Assembly (NCBI GenBank): GCA_036927565.1
Contig: JAYESD010000009.1
Coordinates: 27,433,601-27,497,600, forward strand
DNA from: Tuctoria greenei
Taxonomy: Eukaryota > Streptophyta > Magnoliopsida > Poales > Poaceae
Length of the DNA: 64,000 nt
Direction: 5' to 3'
Shown: piece by piece, positions 44,550 to 56,436 of the stretch
Layout of the letters: each line of letters begins with the position of its first letter
Position numbering within the stretch: position 1 is the first letter of the stretch
Made by a program: the position numbers and the translations under genes
The notes under the pieces: generated by a model
What the model was told of the DNA's origin: nothing
What the model saw: only the letters and a program-made list of their open reading frames with translations
Database searches by the model: none

Positions 44550-47500
44550 TAGAACATACGGGGTCTTAACGACCCAACCAAACAACAAGCAGTTAGAGCC
44601 AAAATAGAAGAAACAAACTGCATCATCTACTGCCTCCAAGAGAAAAAATTAGACTCAATACCCCGCTCACTAATCAAACAAATAGCACCTAAGCGCTTTG
44701 ACCAATACACCTTCACGCCCTCACAAGGAGCCTCGGGTGGAATCCTAGTGGGATGGAACGGCAACCTCCTACAAGGGATTGTGGAACAAACACGGCCATT
44801 CGCAATCACCATCAAGTTCACATCAAACACAAATGGCAAACAATGGACGTTCTCTACAGTATACGGCCCGTGCACATGCCAACCAAGACTAGACTTCATT
44901 GATTGGTTTACCTCACTAAATATCACCGATGTTCAGGACTGGCTCATTATCGGGGATTTCAATCATTACCGATCAGTGGATAATAGAAATAGACCAGGGG
45001 GAAACCACACGGACATGCAAACTTTCAATGCATCCATAAACCAGCTAGGGCTTGTAGAAATCCCCCTAAAAGACAGGAAATACACCTGGAGCAATATGCA
45101 GGCCTCCCCACTGCTACAACAATTGGACTGGTGCTTCACCTCGCCTCATTGGACACTGTCTTTCCCTGCCACACTACTGATACCACTAGCCAAAACAACA
45201 TCATACCACATCCCCTGCATGGTACAACTGAGTACTGCTATCCCGAAGTCCCAACAATTCAGAATTGAGAACTACTGGTTCGACATGCCAGGCTTCAGAG
45301 ACCTAGTAACCAATATATGGAATGGGGCACCAACACAAGGGCTAGATGCTGCGAGATCCCTCTCAACGAAATTCAAAATTCTCAGAGCTGCAATCAGAAG
45401 ATGGAGCAAGTCGGTGGGATCACTCTCCAAGAAACTGAAAATCAAACGACTCCATTCTCATCATAGACCATCTGGAAGAAAAGAGGCCCCTTAGCCACCT
45501 AGAAGACACTTTCAGAACCCTCATCAAGAAACACACTGAAACCCTACTGCAACACCAACAAGAATATTGGAAGCAGAGATACACGGAGAGGTGGACAAAA
45601 CTGGGGGGTGAACCAACTAAATTCTTCATCTCAGCAGCTACTACTAGATATAGAAGAAACTTGATCACAAGCCTCACAGATGCATCGGGAACGACAGTAA
45701 CGCACCACGCAGCCAAGGCTGCAATACTATGGGATGATTTCAAAACCAGAATAGGATGCACAAATGCTACAGCGCTATGGGAAGGTCTGCAAAACATAAT
45801 CACACCACACCCAAACCTCCAAACCCTCATAGAGCCAATTTCGACTGAGGAGATCGACAAAATAGTTAAACTTATGCCATCCGACAAAGCCCCGGGCCCA
45901 GATGGGTTCAACAACAGATTCTATAAAAAATTCTGGGACATCATCAAAAACGATGTATACAACCTCTGCAACGCATTCTCCAACAATGGATGCAGCCTAC
46001 AATCAATCAACAGCTCCATTATCACACTCATCCCAAAGAAACCGACCCCGGAAACCTCGGCCGACTATAGACCAATTTCCCTACTTAACTCAAGCATCAA
46101 AATCATAAGCAAAATCATGGGAGAAAGAATACAGACCATCCTCAAAGATATCCTACACGCCAACCAATACAGCTTCATCAGAATGAGAACAATCCAAGAC
46201 TACATCGCATGGAACTATGAGTTTATACATCAATGCAAGAGATCAAGGAGACCCTTAGTGATGCTGAAACTAAACTTTGAAAAAGCCTTTGACATAATGG
46301 AACATAATGCCATCCTCAGGGCATTAACCAACAAAGGGTTCCCACAGCAATGGGTCAACTGGACAAGCAACATACTATCTACAAACACCTCAGCAATCTT
46401 ACTCAATGGAGTACCAGCTAAATTCTTCCACTGCAAAAGGGGGGGTCCGACAAGGCTGCCCACTCTCGCCGGCTCTCTTCGCAATCGCAGCAGACCTACT
46501 CCAACACCTCACAAACCACGCCAAGCAAAGAGGCTTACTGATACCCCCACTATCGCATCTTTCCAATCACGACTTCCCGATAGTCCAGTATGCTGATGAC
46601 ACAATCATCACAATACAAGCATCCCAGCAACAGATATTCTTCCTAAAAACCTTACTCTCAGCCTTCACTGCCGCAACAGGCCTCAAGATTAATCTAGAAA
46701 AAACATTCCTAATCCCAATCAACCTTACCTCAGATCAAGCAACCACCATGTCAGCCACCTTTGGGTGCCAGCTAGGCACACTACCCTTCACCTACCTTGG
46801 CATACCCCTAGGAAACACAAAACCAAAAAGCACTGACTTCCTACCACTGACCACTAAAATAGAGCGCACACTCAACACCACATCCGCTTACCTGTCCATG
46901 GCAGGAAGGTGCACAATTGTAGACACCCTACTATCATCGATGCCAATATACACAATGTGCACCATCAAACTACATACCAAAACAATCCAACAAATAGACA
47001 AGTACAGAAAAACCTGCCTATGGAGAGGTTCGGACATCATGGCCAAGGAGAAACCCTTGGTGAAATGGGAAGACACCACAACACCAAAGAAAAAAGGAGG
47101 AATTGGGCTCAAAAACCTACACCTCATGAACCAGGCCTTCATACAGAAATTCATCTACAAACTATACAACAAAAAGGACACGCCTTGGGTGCACCTCATC
47201 CTCGACTCATATTGCGCAGATGGCACCCCACCCCATCAACTAACAAATAGGGGTTCCTTCTGGTTCAAGGACATCATGAGCCATTGGGAAAGTTTCAAAC
47301 AACAAACCAAGGTAAACATCGGAAAGGGAGACACGGTATCCATGTGGCACGACAAGTGGTATACAACGTTACTATTTTCGACTTTCCCCAACCTGTATAC
47401 ACACGCAAGACACCAAAATGTGTCCATAGCCCAATACATTACAACAACAGACATACACGCCAACTTCCACACCCCAATATCGACACAGGCCCTACAGGAA

Positions 47501-48110
47501 CTAAACCTACTCACCAACATCATCCAAGGCTTACAAGACACCAATGACACATGGTCATACAAGAATAACAGCAAAGGCTTCTCATCCAGTTACATCTACA
47601 ACAACAACTTCAGATTTAACACAACACCGCCTCCACCATTGAACTGGATCTGGAAGACGAAGCTAACAAAGAAGCTGAAAATATTCTGTTGGCTCATGTT
47701 CTTGGACCGCCTGAACTCCAGAAATCTACTCAAAAGAAAGAACTTCAGCATAGAAAATGACGACTACTCCTGTGTTCTATGCACAGCGGCACCAGAGGAA
47801 CTGACATATCACCTATTCTTCTAATGTGAATTCAGCACCGCATGCTGGGCAGCCATACAAATCAACTGGAACCACAGTGTACCGTTCTTCACAATGATTC
47901 AAGAAGCAAAAAGAAACTGGACCGGTCCACCGTTTATGGAAATATTCATCACGGCAAGCTGGGAAATTTAGAAACAACGAAACGAGCTCATCTTCAGAAG
48001 CAACGCACCATCACTCTCATCCTGGAAGCATAACTTCATACAACTATGTCACTTCAATGTAATAGATTCCCAACCCCCATCAAAACTTGTACTCAGCTGT
48101 GGCTATCGGC
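44550..48110 (+). pseudogene. L1 LINE ORF2 (endonuclease, reverse transcriptase, zf-RVT), frameshifted
   Basis: Endonuclease text starts at 44553 (NIRGLND) and includes WLIIGDFN and the YTWSN motif, ending near 45440. A frame change near 45447 leads to the RT part (DKAPGPDGF, ADYRPISLLN, LKLNFEKAFD). A second frame change in a run of seven G (46439-46445) leads to VRQGCPLSP, YADDTIIT and, near 47640-47820, the zf-RVT end (LKIFCWLMFLDRLNSR, CVLC). A TAG at 44550-44552 sits where Trp is normal, and a TAA follows at 47822-47824. The first Asp of RT motif A is Asn (LNFEKAFD). The C-terminal remnant reaches about 48110. Confidence 0.9.
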
Positions 48111-48276
48111 CATAAACTTCATCATTCCCACCTCGGGAATATGATTTAGTTTATGCTGATACCCTCACCTGCTTGTCTTGCAATCCTCGGATTGCAACCT
48201 ATATATATTAATATAACACAGTCGGGGCATCCCCTACTGTTTGCCTTCAAAAAAAAAAAACATAAGCTCCATTTGT

Positions 48277-48892
48277 GCTCTTGTTATTTTTTTCAATCTT
48301 TTCTCGAACTTTCGCTCCTTCTTCAAACCAAAAGACAGAACATCTGTTATTTGCTTCAAAAAAAAACAGAGAGAATATTATATCTAATAACATGGTATAC
48401 TGATAGATTGAGAAGAAAAACAGAGTCCCTTCTCCCAGAAAATCTGATCGACCGTGAGCATAAAGTTCTCAGCGCCTTCGTTACAGCCAGCATCCTGGGC
48501 ACCATATGTGGACTTCGTCTCGACGTCATGTGAAGGGGTTGCAGTCTTTAAACATATTAACATGCTGGAAGATATGGAAGAAGCGCAACACCAGAATATT
48601 CGACCAAACAGAAAGGACACCTAATATTCAACCAAACAGAAAGGACACCTACAGGAGTCCAGGAGCAAATATTCGACATGGCAAAAATGTGGGTAGTGGC
48701 AGGTGCCAAATGTCTCGACAAATTCTTTCAGGACTCTCACTAGCGCGATGTAGGTAGAAGCGACGTTGCCCTGTTGTACTAACAATTTTTTATTTTATTT
48801 TCTTGCACTGCTGGTGCAAAATATGTTGTAAACTTCATTCTTACTTATATACAGTTTTCAGTGCCGCTCGCCGGCCTTTCAAAAAAAATAGA
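48277..48892 (+). pseudogene. second 5'-truncated L1 relic
   Basis: At about 48545-48625 the plus strand encodes ILTCWKIWKKRNTRIF, the conserved end of plant L1 ORF2. An L1-like tail (gtgccgctcgccggcc, then an A-run at 48879-48888) follows. A 28-30-bp phrase with accaaacagaaaggacacct is duplicated at about 48603 and 48632. The first 220 bp (48277-48500) show nothing clear. Confidence 0.55.
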
Positions 48893-49368
48893 AAAGCACG
48901 CGCTTCCTATGCAGACAACCTCTGACATTTCTTTGTTAACGAGAACACTTGACCCTGGTTATTGTGCAATGAGTAAAATGCATAGATGTCCATTGTATTT
49001 GTTTGACTGTTTCAGTTTGTCCATCGTACTCAAGGAAATGCAAATCCTGGCAACTAATCTATGCCGTGGTAGACACCCATTTGCTGGAATTTGCCATCAA
49101 TCCATTGGAAGTCCTCCTTGACCATAGCGCTACTTGAGCTTCGGTTTTTCCTTTCCTTCAAATATTTGTCCCTTTTTTCTTCCAAGGGTTCCACATTTGT
49201 AGATTGACAGTCCTACTTTTTTCCTTCTCACATCTGACCTACCTCCACTGGAGAAGGCCTTCATCGCTTTCTTGATTTTCCGTATTTAATTTCCCTGGAG
49301 GCTTTGCAGTCACGGTATGTTGTACCATCCTGCAATCAAGGTTAGTATTTTTATAGTGAATTCACATT
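48893..49368. other. intergenic, duplicated segment and one exon-like stretch
   Basis: 48970-49060 matches 39855-39945. On the minus strand about 49248-49332 is bounded by a cag acceptor and a GTAGGT donor and reads MVQHTVTAKPPGKL. This could be an exon of an unknown gene, but nothing links it to neighbours. Confidence 0.3.
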
Positions 49369-49572
49369 CTAGAAATAAAGTCTCACTATTTCAGCATGTT
49401 GTAGGCAAAGAGAGCATATTACGTTGTTGTCCCAACCTCTCTTCTCTAGATTATCAGAGGTTAGGAGTTTTTTTACATTAACGTCCATCCGAAAAATAAG
49501 ATCTTCGGTTTCACAACTGCACCCCACACCATCTGGCTCTGAAAAGCCTAGTTGCTCCCTCAAATTATGCAT
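49369..49572 (-). pseudogene. LINE zf-RVT relic
   Basis: The minus strand reads KKLLTSDNLEKRGWDNNVIC followed by SLCLQHAE, close to the zf-RVT segment of plant LINE ORF2. It is short and isolated, without a visible tail. Confidence 0.5.
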
Positions 49573-51383
49573 TGTATGCCGTCTTTGCCGAGTATTCCCC
49601 CCTTCATGATCATTTCCATCTTATTTGATCCTGCACCTCGTCGTTGAGAACTACTCCGTGTAGCAGATTCTATGCTTGTATTAGTTGTGCGACTTCTTAT
49701 GTAGTTTCCGATTTTGATCTCTACTCCTGCAGCGAAGAGCTCTTTGTCCTTCTGTGTACACGGTATCTGCATCCCCTTCCTCCCTCTGTTTTAAACTAGA
49801 TGTTGTTATGACAGTATTTTAAGTTCAAAAAAGAGTAAAATGACATCTATTAAAAAAGGAGAGTAGTGTAAGGCTAAAATTTTGATATGAAGATAGATTG
49901 GGCCGAAAAAAAGTAGTTCCCACTAAAGTTATATACAGGTTGTTGACCCCGGATCAAATAAAATAGTTCAAATTTATGAACAGTGACTCGGTGAGACCAA
50001 ATGGTACACTATTCATAAGGACTTATTTAGGAAAATATTCAAAAACATTACAAGGGAAATATTAGAAAATAAAAGAAATTATTATATACTAGCACTAAGA
50101 GAGTACTCTCTTAGGGCAAATCATAACTTCACAAGGGCTTTATTTAGAAAATAACCTACGACAACGGCAATTATGTTAAGCTATTATACATCAACTAGTT
50201 GCACCTAAAAGCTTAAACTGAGTGAATAGGCCAACCTGATGGTAAGGAGCGAGGATTGCTTCATACCGACGAGGTTCAGTCCTTCCTCGAGTGGGTCAGA
50301 CACTGCTGTTGGGGGAGTGTTCCAAACACCAGCATAATGTGAAAAAAAAAAGTTAAATTGATAGGAAGGAGTAGACAATTTACTTATACTTTAACAATTC
50401 AGTCGCTTGGACGCCCACACCGCCATTGCCCACCACACCACCGCCACTCTAAATGAACCGATCACGGTGTCCTTGCCGCCTACTCGTCCACCGCCTGCCT
50501 TCTTCCCAAGGCTTCGGCGGCCCTGCCGTTGTACCATCGTCCTGTCATCGGGTCATGATCGAAAGTTGTCGGATAGAGCAGTCACCTCTCAAAATCCTAA
50601 CCCTAACCCCCTCCGCTCTTGTCGTAGTGTCACATCACCCGCTCCGCGGCTTGCACCCCGTCGTCTCTCGGACCACGCGAAAAGAAAAAGATCAAGTCGC
50701 GTCCACGACTTTCCGTGAATGGATTGTACTTGACTTTCCCATTAAGCAATATAATTGATCTTCTTGTGCTCCTTGCATGCATTAGCCACTTGCAGGTCAA
50801 GGGAAAACAAGGCATCATTGCCACACGCAGCCTATGACCGGTACTTAGGGCTGGTAAAAGATTCGGCCCAATGAGTCCTTTCATATCATAATTTATATTG
50901 ATCTTTATTAAAAGTTAGATTGAAAATGAATATAAAACGAAATTTGATCTAACCCTTCCCATTACTGATTCATTTTTCTGAGCCAGTTACCAGCCCGTAC
51001 CTGGTCCTCTCGCAGTGGTCAAATGGAGAAAATATAACTAAACTTGAAATATCAGTGTTGTTGTTGAAGATTGGCCCTGGTACCTAAACCTGTTAATGGG
51101 CTAAAACCCACCTCCAAAACCAGACCAAACTAGTAGTTGTGTAAATCCAACCCAAACCAAACCAGCCCACGAATTCACATATTCAAACTAAACCGAACCA
51201 GCCCATACACGAAAATGAACCCAACCCACACCAGCCCACGGCCAACACCAGAGTTAGAAACCGATTTGAACCCATTTACACAAAATGGTTGCTAGCCCAC
51301 CTTGCTCACCGGCGGACAAACGGTTGCTAGCCTACCATGCTCACCGGCGGACATACACTTGCAGCCTGGCCGCAAGGCAAATC
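49573..51383. other. intergenic, low-support small repeats
   Basis: A possible degenerate Stowaway lies at 49780-49863 (ctccctctgttttaaactag and an inverted tctattaaaaaaggagag). A GC-rich island at 50400-50720 has a 103-codon ORF without recognisable features. 51080-51240 holds repeated accagccca and aaaccaaacc phrases. No gene is supported. Confidence 0.4.
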
Positions 51384-51580
51384 TAAGAGTCCGTTTGGAT
51401 AGATGAAACATTTCAGATTCTGGGTAGAATCACTTGAAACTGATCCAAACGGTAAAAAAGAGAAACGTTTCAGAAGAGAAACACTCTGAAGTGATTCACT
51501 TTTTTGAACTGTAGAGGTGAAACACCTGAAAAGTTATTCCACACTTTGGAACGCTTTGGTCAATCATAACTCGGGTCTAA

Positions 51581-52826
51581 GGGCGCATTTGGCAGCCTAA
51601 ATCGATTCAGTTTATGCACGGAAACGGGTGAAACCGTACCAAATGGTAAAATCACGAATCATTTCAACGTTGAATCAGAAGGAATCGATTCTACTTTTTG
51701 TACTACGGTATTGAAATGGCTGAAGAGGTGTTCCACGACTCGAAACGCCTCTTGTTCCAGCTTTACCCCTCCGCCGCCACGCTCCTCGCCGAGCGTCCTC
51801 CCGCGCACGCCCACCCTGGGCGCCCGTTCTGCTTCCTCGAGCTTGCCTCTGGCACCGGAGCGCCGTGGGTCTCGCCCTGGCCGCCGCCCTCCCCAACGTG
51901 CTCCCCAACATGCAATGTGTCCCTCCTCACCGCTGCCTGCGACAGCTTCCTCCAGCAGCGGCGCGGGGGAGCCGCCGCTGCTCAAGGCTCTGGGCTTCGG
52001 GAAGCTGCTAGCTAAGCTTCAAGCGGTGGCAGGCCGCCTCGAGCTCAGGCTCGGAAGCACTGCAGGTGGAGATCAAGATCTTCACCAGGACTGGCGATGC
52101 AGCACCGCTACCGTAGGAGGTCACCAGGTCGCGCGGTTCGCTGCCGCGAAGTCGCTGGGGGCCGAGAATGCCAAGCATGAGGCGGCAGTGATCTGATTTT
52201 ATTGCCTAATGTGACTGAACTGGTGGAATCAAGTGCAGTTCGGCCTCCTTCTTCGACATCGACAAGCAGCACACGGCCATATCCAAATGGTCAAGAGCAA
52301 GAACTCGAGTTGCCAAGGTATGATGTTTTTGCATTTACAGATGTCATTTTTGAAGACATGTTCAGCTTGTTGCGATAGTCTCAGATTGGATTAAAATTTC
52401 CTGTAAATTTTCAGTGTGATTCAAGTCGGCAAGGGATTGCTGAAGGATGACAAGGTTCAGAAGTTCCTGTAAAGTTATATAGTAACAATTGCTTTGATTG
52501 ATTATTTTTATACATGGCGGTACAGTAATCCATCAGATTCTTTTATTTACGGCTAGAACATAATTATTTTACTTATCAATATTATGAGCATACATGTTTT
52601 GACAAGTACTGCAAACACCCGACAGCCATAAACGACCAATAACAACATAGTAACGGTCAGGGGTAAATGAGTCAAATTATTCCTTCTCCCCTCTCAACTA
52701 AAACTGAAACAAAAAACCAACCAAACGATTTTTAAGTGATTTTGTTTTTTGAGTTGAAACAGTTTATAAAGTGAAGTCGAAATGATTCTGATTTTGTATG
52801 AATCTGAAAACGTGCCAAACGGCCCC
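51581..52826. mobile_element. Tourist-like element, inner, carrying GC-rich captured sequence
   Basis: The ends are GGGCGCATTTGGCA and, on the minus strand, GGGGCCGTTTGGCA, flanked by TAA at 51578-51580 and 52827-52829. The paralogue at 37502-38202 lacks it and reads straight through the site (tccaagttctag), which confirms the insertion. The right 200 bp belong to the same family as the outer element. The left and middle hold about 500 bp of GC-rich DNA unlike the family. Confidence 0.78.
51716..52015 (+). CDS. putative captured gene fragment inside the inner element
   Basis: A 99-residue frame from the ATG at 51716 begins MAEEVFHDSKRLLFQLYPSA and contains FCFLELASGTGAP. The second phrase resembles motif I of SAM-dependent methyltransferases (LEIASGTG) of the DUF938/METTL26 kind. 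The match then dissolves, as if a frameshift followed. Downstream DNA on the plus strand reads FFDIDKQHTAISKWSRAR at about 52242-52295 with a GT donor after it, so more than one source gene may be present. Function in the present state is doubtful. Confidence 0.35.
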   Translation: MAEEVFHDSKRLLFQLYPSAATLLAERPPAHAHPGRPFCFLELASGTGAPWVSPWPPPSPTCSPTCNVSLLTAACDSFLQQRRGGAAAAQGSGLREAAS

Positions 52827-53219
52827 TAAGTTCTAGAAAAATTACGAAGATTTGCCACCACCTTAGAATACTTTGGATCAGTGGTCAAAAATTTTTATCT
52901 TCATTTTTTTTCTGAACTCGTCAACGTGATAATACAAACAAAATAAAAACTTACATGAACCAAATAACAGCCATGATGTATTACAACGTTCTCACTAGGG
53001 GTCAACATTACGACTGGAAACATTTACAACCACAAACCAACAAAGGTTAAATATGTCAATTCATTCATCATTTCTCTCCTCTCTCCTGAAACTGAAACAG
53101 ATATGCTAGTCAAACGGTTTCTGAAGTGATTCTATTCCAAAGTCTGAAACCGTTTCCGCATTGAAACTGAAACGTTTCTGATTTTGTGTGAATCTGAAAC
53201 CGTACCAAATGGAGCCTAA

Positions 53220-53664
53220 GTTTCTCACGGTACAGTAGACTGGTAGTCAGTTTGCTTTAAGTTTTCATTCTTTTTTTTTTAAAAAAAAAAACTTGAAATT
53301 CTAGACTTTTCAGGCTTTAAAAATCATGAAATGTTTTATGACTGTGAGGAACCTAAGAATAGCACATTTTAACTAAAATGATTATAAAAGTTGTGTACAA
53401 ATTTATTGTGCAGTCCTAGGGAACTAAAAGTGTAGGCATCCAAAAAATTATTTGCTTCACATTGTACATAGGCCACACTGAGCTGAAAATTTCAGGGAAA
53501 AAATTGTGATGAAAAATCTTTCAGCTACCACATTCAACACCCCGACAATTTCAAATAAAAACTCATAACAGCTAAATTACAAAGACTTCTGGTTTACAAG
53601 GTCTCCTCTCATTTTGGATTTCTGAGAACAATGATGATCGAATCCCCACAGAGGAACATCATGC
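53220..53664. other. non-coding, probably 3' flank of the unidentified gene
   Basis: AT-rich, with a T/A run at about 53270-53290. No ORF. It lies directly 3' of the minus-strand gene's stop codon and may include its 3' UTR. Confidence 0.4.
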
Positions 53665-54285
53665 TTATGAACCTGTTCTTTTCACTGGAAGAGTCTTCTT
53701 GCCTTTACCGGTCTTTGGAATCTGTTAGCGAAGTAACAGATGTTACCGAACGGCGAAAACAAGATATAAGAATTGAACCAACTTAAAACACTGGAATTTT
53801 CTAATACACTGGAAAGCCTGAATACAACAACTGAACCAACTTAAAACAGGAATTATTGAAAAGAAATAAGTTTGTTCAATCTTGAGAAGACATACAAGTT
53901 CAGTCCATGAAAACAGATTGGTGGTGAGGCCGTCAATGTCACGTGGAAGCAGACAACCAACGATGTGCTTTACGTCCAACACCTGATCAACGCACAACAC
54001 ATAAAATTATTTGTGAGCTATAGGCATACAACAAACAGCTAGTGCACATCTTGAAAAGTAAGCAACATCAACTAAGTATTGGAGATTCTTCAACTGATCA
54101 AGTTGGGAAACTAAAACACAAGATAACTGCACAATTCCAAGTAGATGCAGCTCCAAAAATAAACATAGCAGCTCATATAGTTGCCTAAAAACTATGACAC
54201 ACTTACCCAGGGAAAAAGTTATTGCTTACACAGTTAGAGAATCAACAGAAGTACTCACCTTGTACACTGTTACACTGTCCAATTG
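53665..54285 (-). CDS. 3' end of an unrecognised host gene (three exons)
   Basis: Minus-strand exons are 54259-54285 (QLDSVTVYK), 53896-53982 (VLDVKHIVGCLLPRDIDGL, then TTNLFSWTEL) and 53665-53721 (IPKTGKGKKTLPVKRTGS, stop). All junctions are GT-AG (GTGAGT, GTATGT donors) and in phase 0, so 56 residues join without a stop. I do not recognise the family. The basic Lys-rich tail suggests a nuclear or RNA-associated protein, but that is a guess. Upstream the intron is occupied by the hAT element at 54326-56688. Earlier exons may lie near 56.9-57.2 kb on the same strand or be lost. Confidence 0.6.
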
Positions 54286-54889
54286 CTGGAAAAAGGAGCA
54301 GAGAATGAAACACCAAGTCAATGCTCAGGGCCGAGCCTGTAAAATCTGAGGCCCAGTACGAAATATTTTAACGAGTATATCTATAGCAAAATAGAACAAT
54401 AAATCTATAATAATATACAGAATATAAGATTACATTTCAAATTTCAAAACGTAACCATGTGTAATAAATAGTACGATACAAATCAATTAACGTGGAATGC
54501 ATTAAGTACAATGAGGGCACACCGTAGTGTACAAGGTATTTGTGTGCGCGATCGATACCCGGCCTCTACAATTCTACAACACATCACCATTGGATGTCCC
54601 TGAAATTGAAAGTCGTATAGAATACACATGCAACAGATGCAACATGATCAAATGTTGGAATTTGGAGGTCGAAATCGAAACATGATCAAATTGAAATCTG
54701 GAGGTCGAAATCGAGACAGTTGGGGACGTGAGATAAACTGAGAGGGAGGACACAATCGACGTATGAAGAATAAAAAATAACCCCATGGCTGTCCTCCGTG
54801 TTTTCTCTAGAGCTTTCAGGCAACCAACTAATCTACAACTTGGCCATAGCGTCGGCGGCACACAGGCACAACTCATATTTTATAAGGTA

Positions 54890-54963
54890 CTACCTCCGTC
54901 TTAAAAAGTTTGTCGCTAATTTAAAAAATGAACTACAAAGCGACAAACTTTTTGAGACGGAAG
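54890..54963. mobile_element. 74-bp Stowaway-like inverted repeat
   Basis: ctacctccgtcttaaaaagt and its near-perfect inverse acaaactttttgagacgg face each other with a 20-bp loop, preceded by TA. The right end is cut by the second hAT element, and gacggagg resumes at 56437. Confidence 0.65.
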
Positions 54964-56436
54964 TAGGGGTGAAACGGTACGATAATTTTCCGGAAATACT
55001 CGGAAATGAGTCAGAAATCAGAAATTTCTATTCGGAAATTGGAACAAAAACGATTTCAGAAGATTTCCGACCGTATTTTTGGAATACCATATTTAATCGG
55101 AAATTGTCCGAAAAATTTCCGGATTACTTCCGAATAGAAATGAAGCAGGCCAAAGCGGTCCGGCCCAGCTTGGGGAGCGCACGGGGAATCCCCTGCCCGG
55201 CTTCGAAAGACTCCCGTCCTCCCGAATCCCCGATACCCTAATGGCCACCGCCTCCCTCTCCCTACCCTAATCGGCCGCCGCCTCCCTCTCCCCTTCTCCT
55301 GGCCGGCCGCCCGCAGGCCACAGCCTCCCCCTCCCTCTCCTGTCGCATGCCCGCAGGCGGCACCGCGGCAGACCATCGCGACTCGCCTCCGCAGCCGCAG
55401 GCCGCAGCAGGCAGCACGCCTGCCCCGCTGCGCGTGAGCGCGTCCGCCCGCCTGCATCCATATCCATGCCGCGCGGCTACGCCAGCGCGCCTGTGCCCGC
55501 CCGCACTCTGGCCGCAGCACGCCGGCACTGCTCGTCTAGTCTTGAATCTTGAGTGATGTCGGATGGCTCCAATTGGACAGAAGCCCCCCCCCCCCCCCCC
55601 CCCCCCCCCCCCCACCCCACCGGCCACATGCCACCTCTTATTGGAACTGCCTCCACCATTACCTTTGGAGACTTCAACTCGAGGTATACAATCTCAGTTT
55701 TCAGTTTTTTCACTTGATTGCAATTTTCAGCTACTGAAGATGCGTTGTTTTGCTTAAAATATTTTTTCAGTTCTCAGTGGATGATAGCTGCTAGACTGCA
55801 AGTTGTTGTATGTTGGAGGTTGTAGAAGATTAATTGCTATTGCACTGGATAATTGTTGCTGCACTGGACTGAGTTGGAGGTTGTAGAAGATTAATTTTGC
55901 TTTATTTTATTGAGCCATGTTGATGTTATGGTCAAGAATCAAAACTGGACATATATTTGAGATGTTGTGTTCATGTTATGGATGCACAATATGTATTGTT
56001 GTTATCAGTCCTGTACTCAAGTTCCTGTTATCAGCTTTAAGTTGCTGTATGTTGCATGTATTTAAGTTTGATTCCTCCTGAATGTTAAACAAGACAAAGC
56101 TTTTAATATTTTTTCATTTATGCTGAACCTGAATTGCACAAGTGAAATTGTTGTTGGAATAGTGGTTGTAAGGATGTGAGTGAGCCACTGTTTCATAAGT
56201 GTAAAAAACTAAAGATTAATTATAATGTTTTGGGTATTGTTTCCGAAAAAAAAGTCGAAACCGATCCGATTTTGACATGCTTCCGTTCTGATATACCCGT
56301 TTTCCGATTTTCCGATATATCCGATACCGTAATCATTTCCGATGATTTTGTTTTCGCGTCTGTTTCCGAAAAGTGTAAACGAAAATGAAAATGATTGGAC
56401 CCTTTTTCCGTCTGTTTCCGACCATTTTTGTCCCTA
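54964..56436. mobile_element. second hAT-type element, 1473 bp, nested
   Basis: Left end TAGGGGTGAAACGG; right end on the minus strand TAGGGACAAAAATGG. The 8-bp flanks are gacggaag (54956-54963) and gacggagg (56437-56444), 7 of 8 identical. Subterminal DNA is rich in ttccga and cggaaa phrases on both sides. The middle (55160-55560) is GC-rich DNA without a believable ORF. No transposase. Confidence 0.75.
55584..55613. repeat. 30-nt poly(C) run
   Basis: Thirty consecutive C on the plus strand, followed by accccaccggcc. Overlapping ORFs with poly-Pro or poly-Gly are artefacts of this run. Confidence 0.95.

Larger units (their letters stand above)
40634..48258 (+). mobile_element. L1-type LINE, about 7.6 kb, nearly full length
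   Basis: Two ORF regions in the usual L1 order, a 3' tail ending gtcggggcatcccctactg and a 12-A tail at 48249-48260. Flanking sequences are related: aacataagctgccattgt at 40616-40633 and aacataagctccatttgt at 48259-48276, a target duplication with two small differences. The elements of L1 retrotransposition are present but mutated. Confidence 0.85.
51387..53216. mobile_element. Tourist-like (PIF/Harbinger-type) element, outer, with a second element inside
   Basis: The ends are GAGTCCGTTTGGAT and, on the minus strand, GGCTCCATTTGGT, flanked by TAA at 51384-51386 and 53217-53219. Its two halves (51387-51580 and 52827-53216) are colinear with the minus strand of the 701-bp element at 37502-38202. 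It has no transposase. Confidence 0.75.

Noticed and set aside
50407..50718. 103-codon Pro/Arg-rich ORF in a GC-rich island
   Set aside because: Overlapping frames are equally open. No splice context, promoter or family resemblance was found.
55262..55627. Gly/Arg-rich and Pro-rich ORFs around the poly(C) run
   Set aside because: They depend on a homopolymer and GC-rich DNA within a non-autonomous hAT element, with no recognisable domain.
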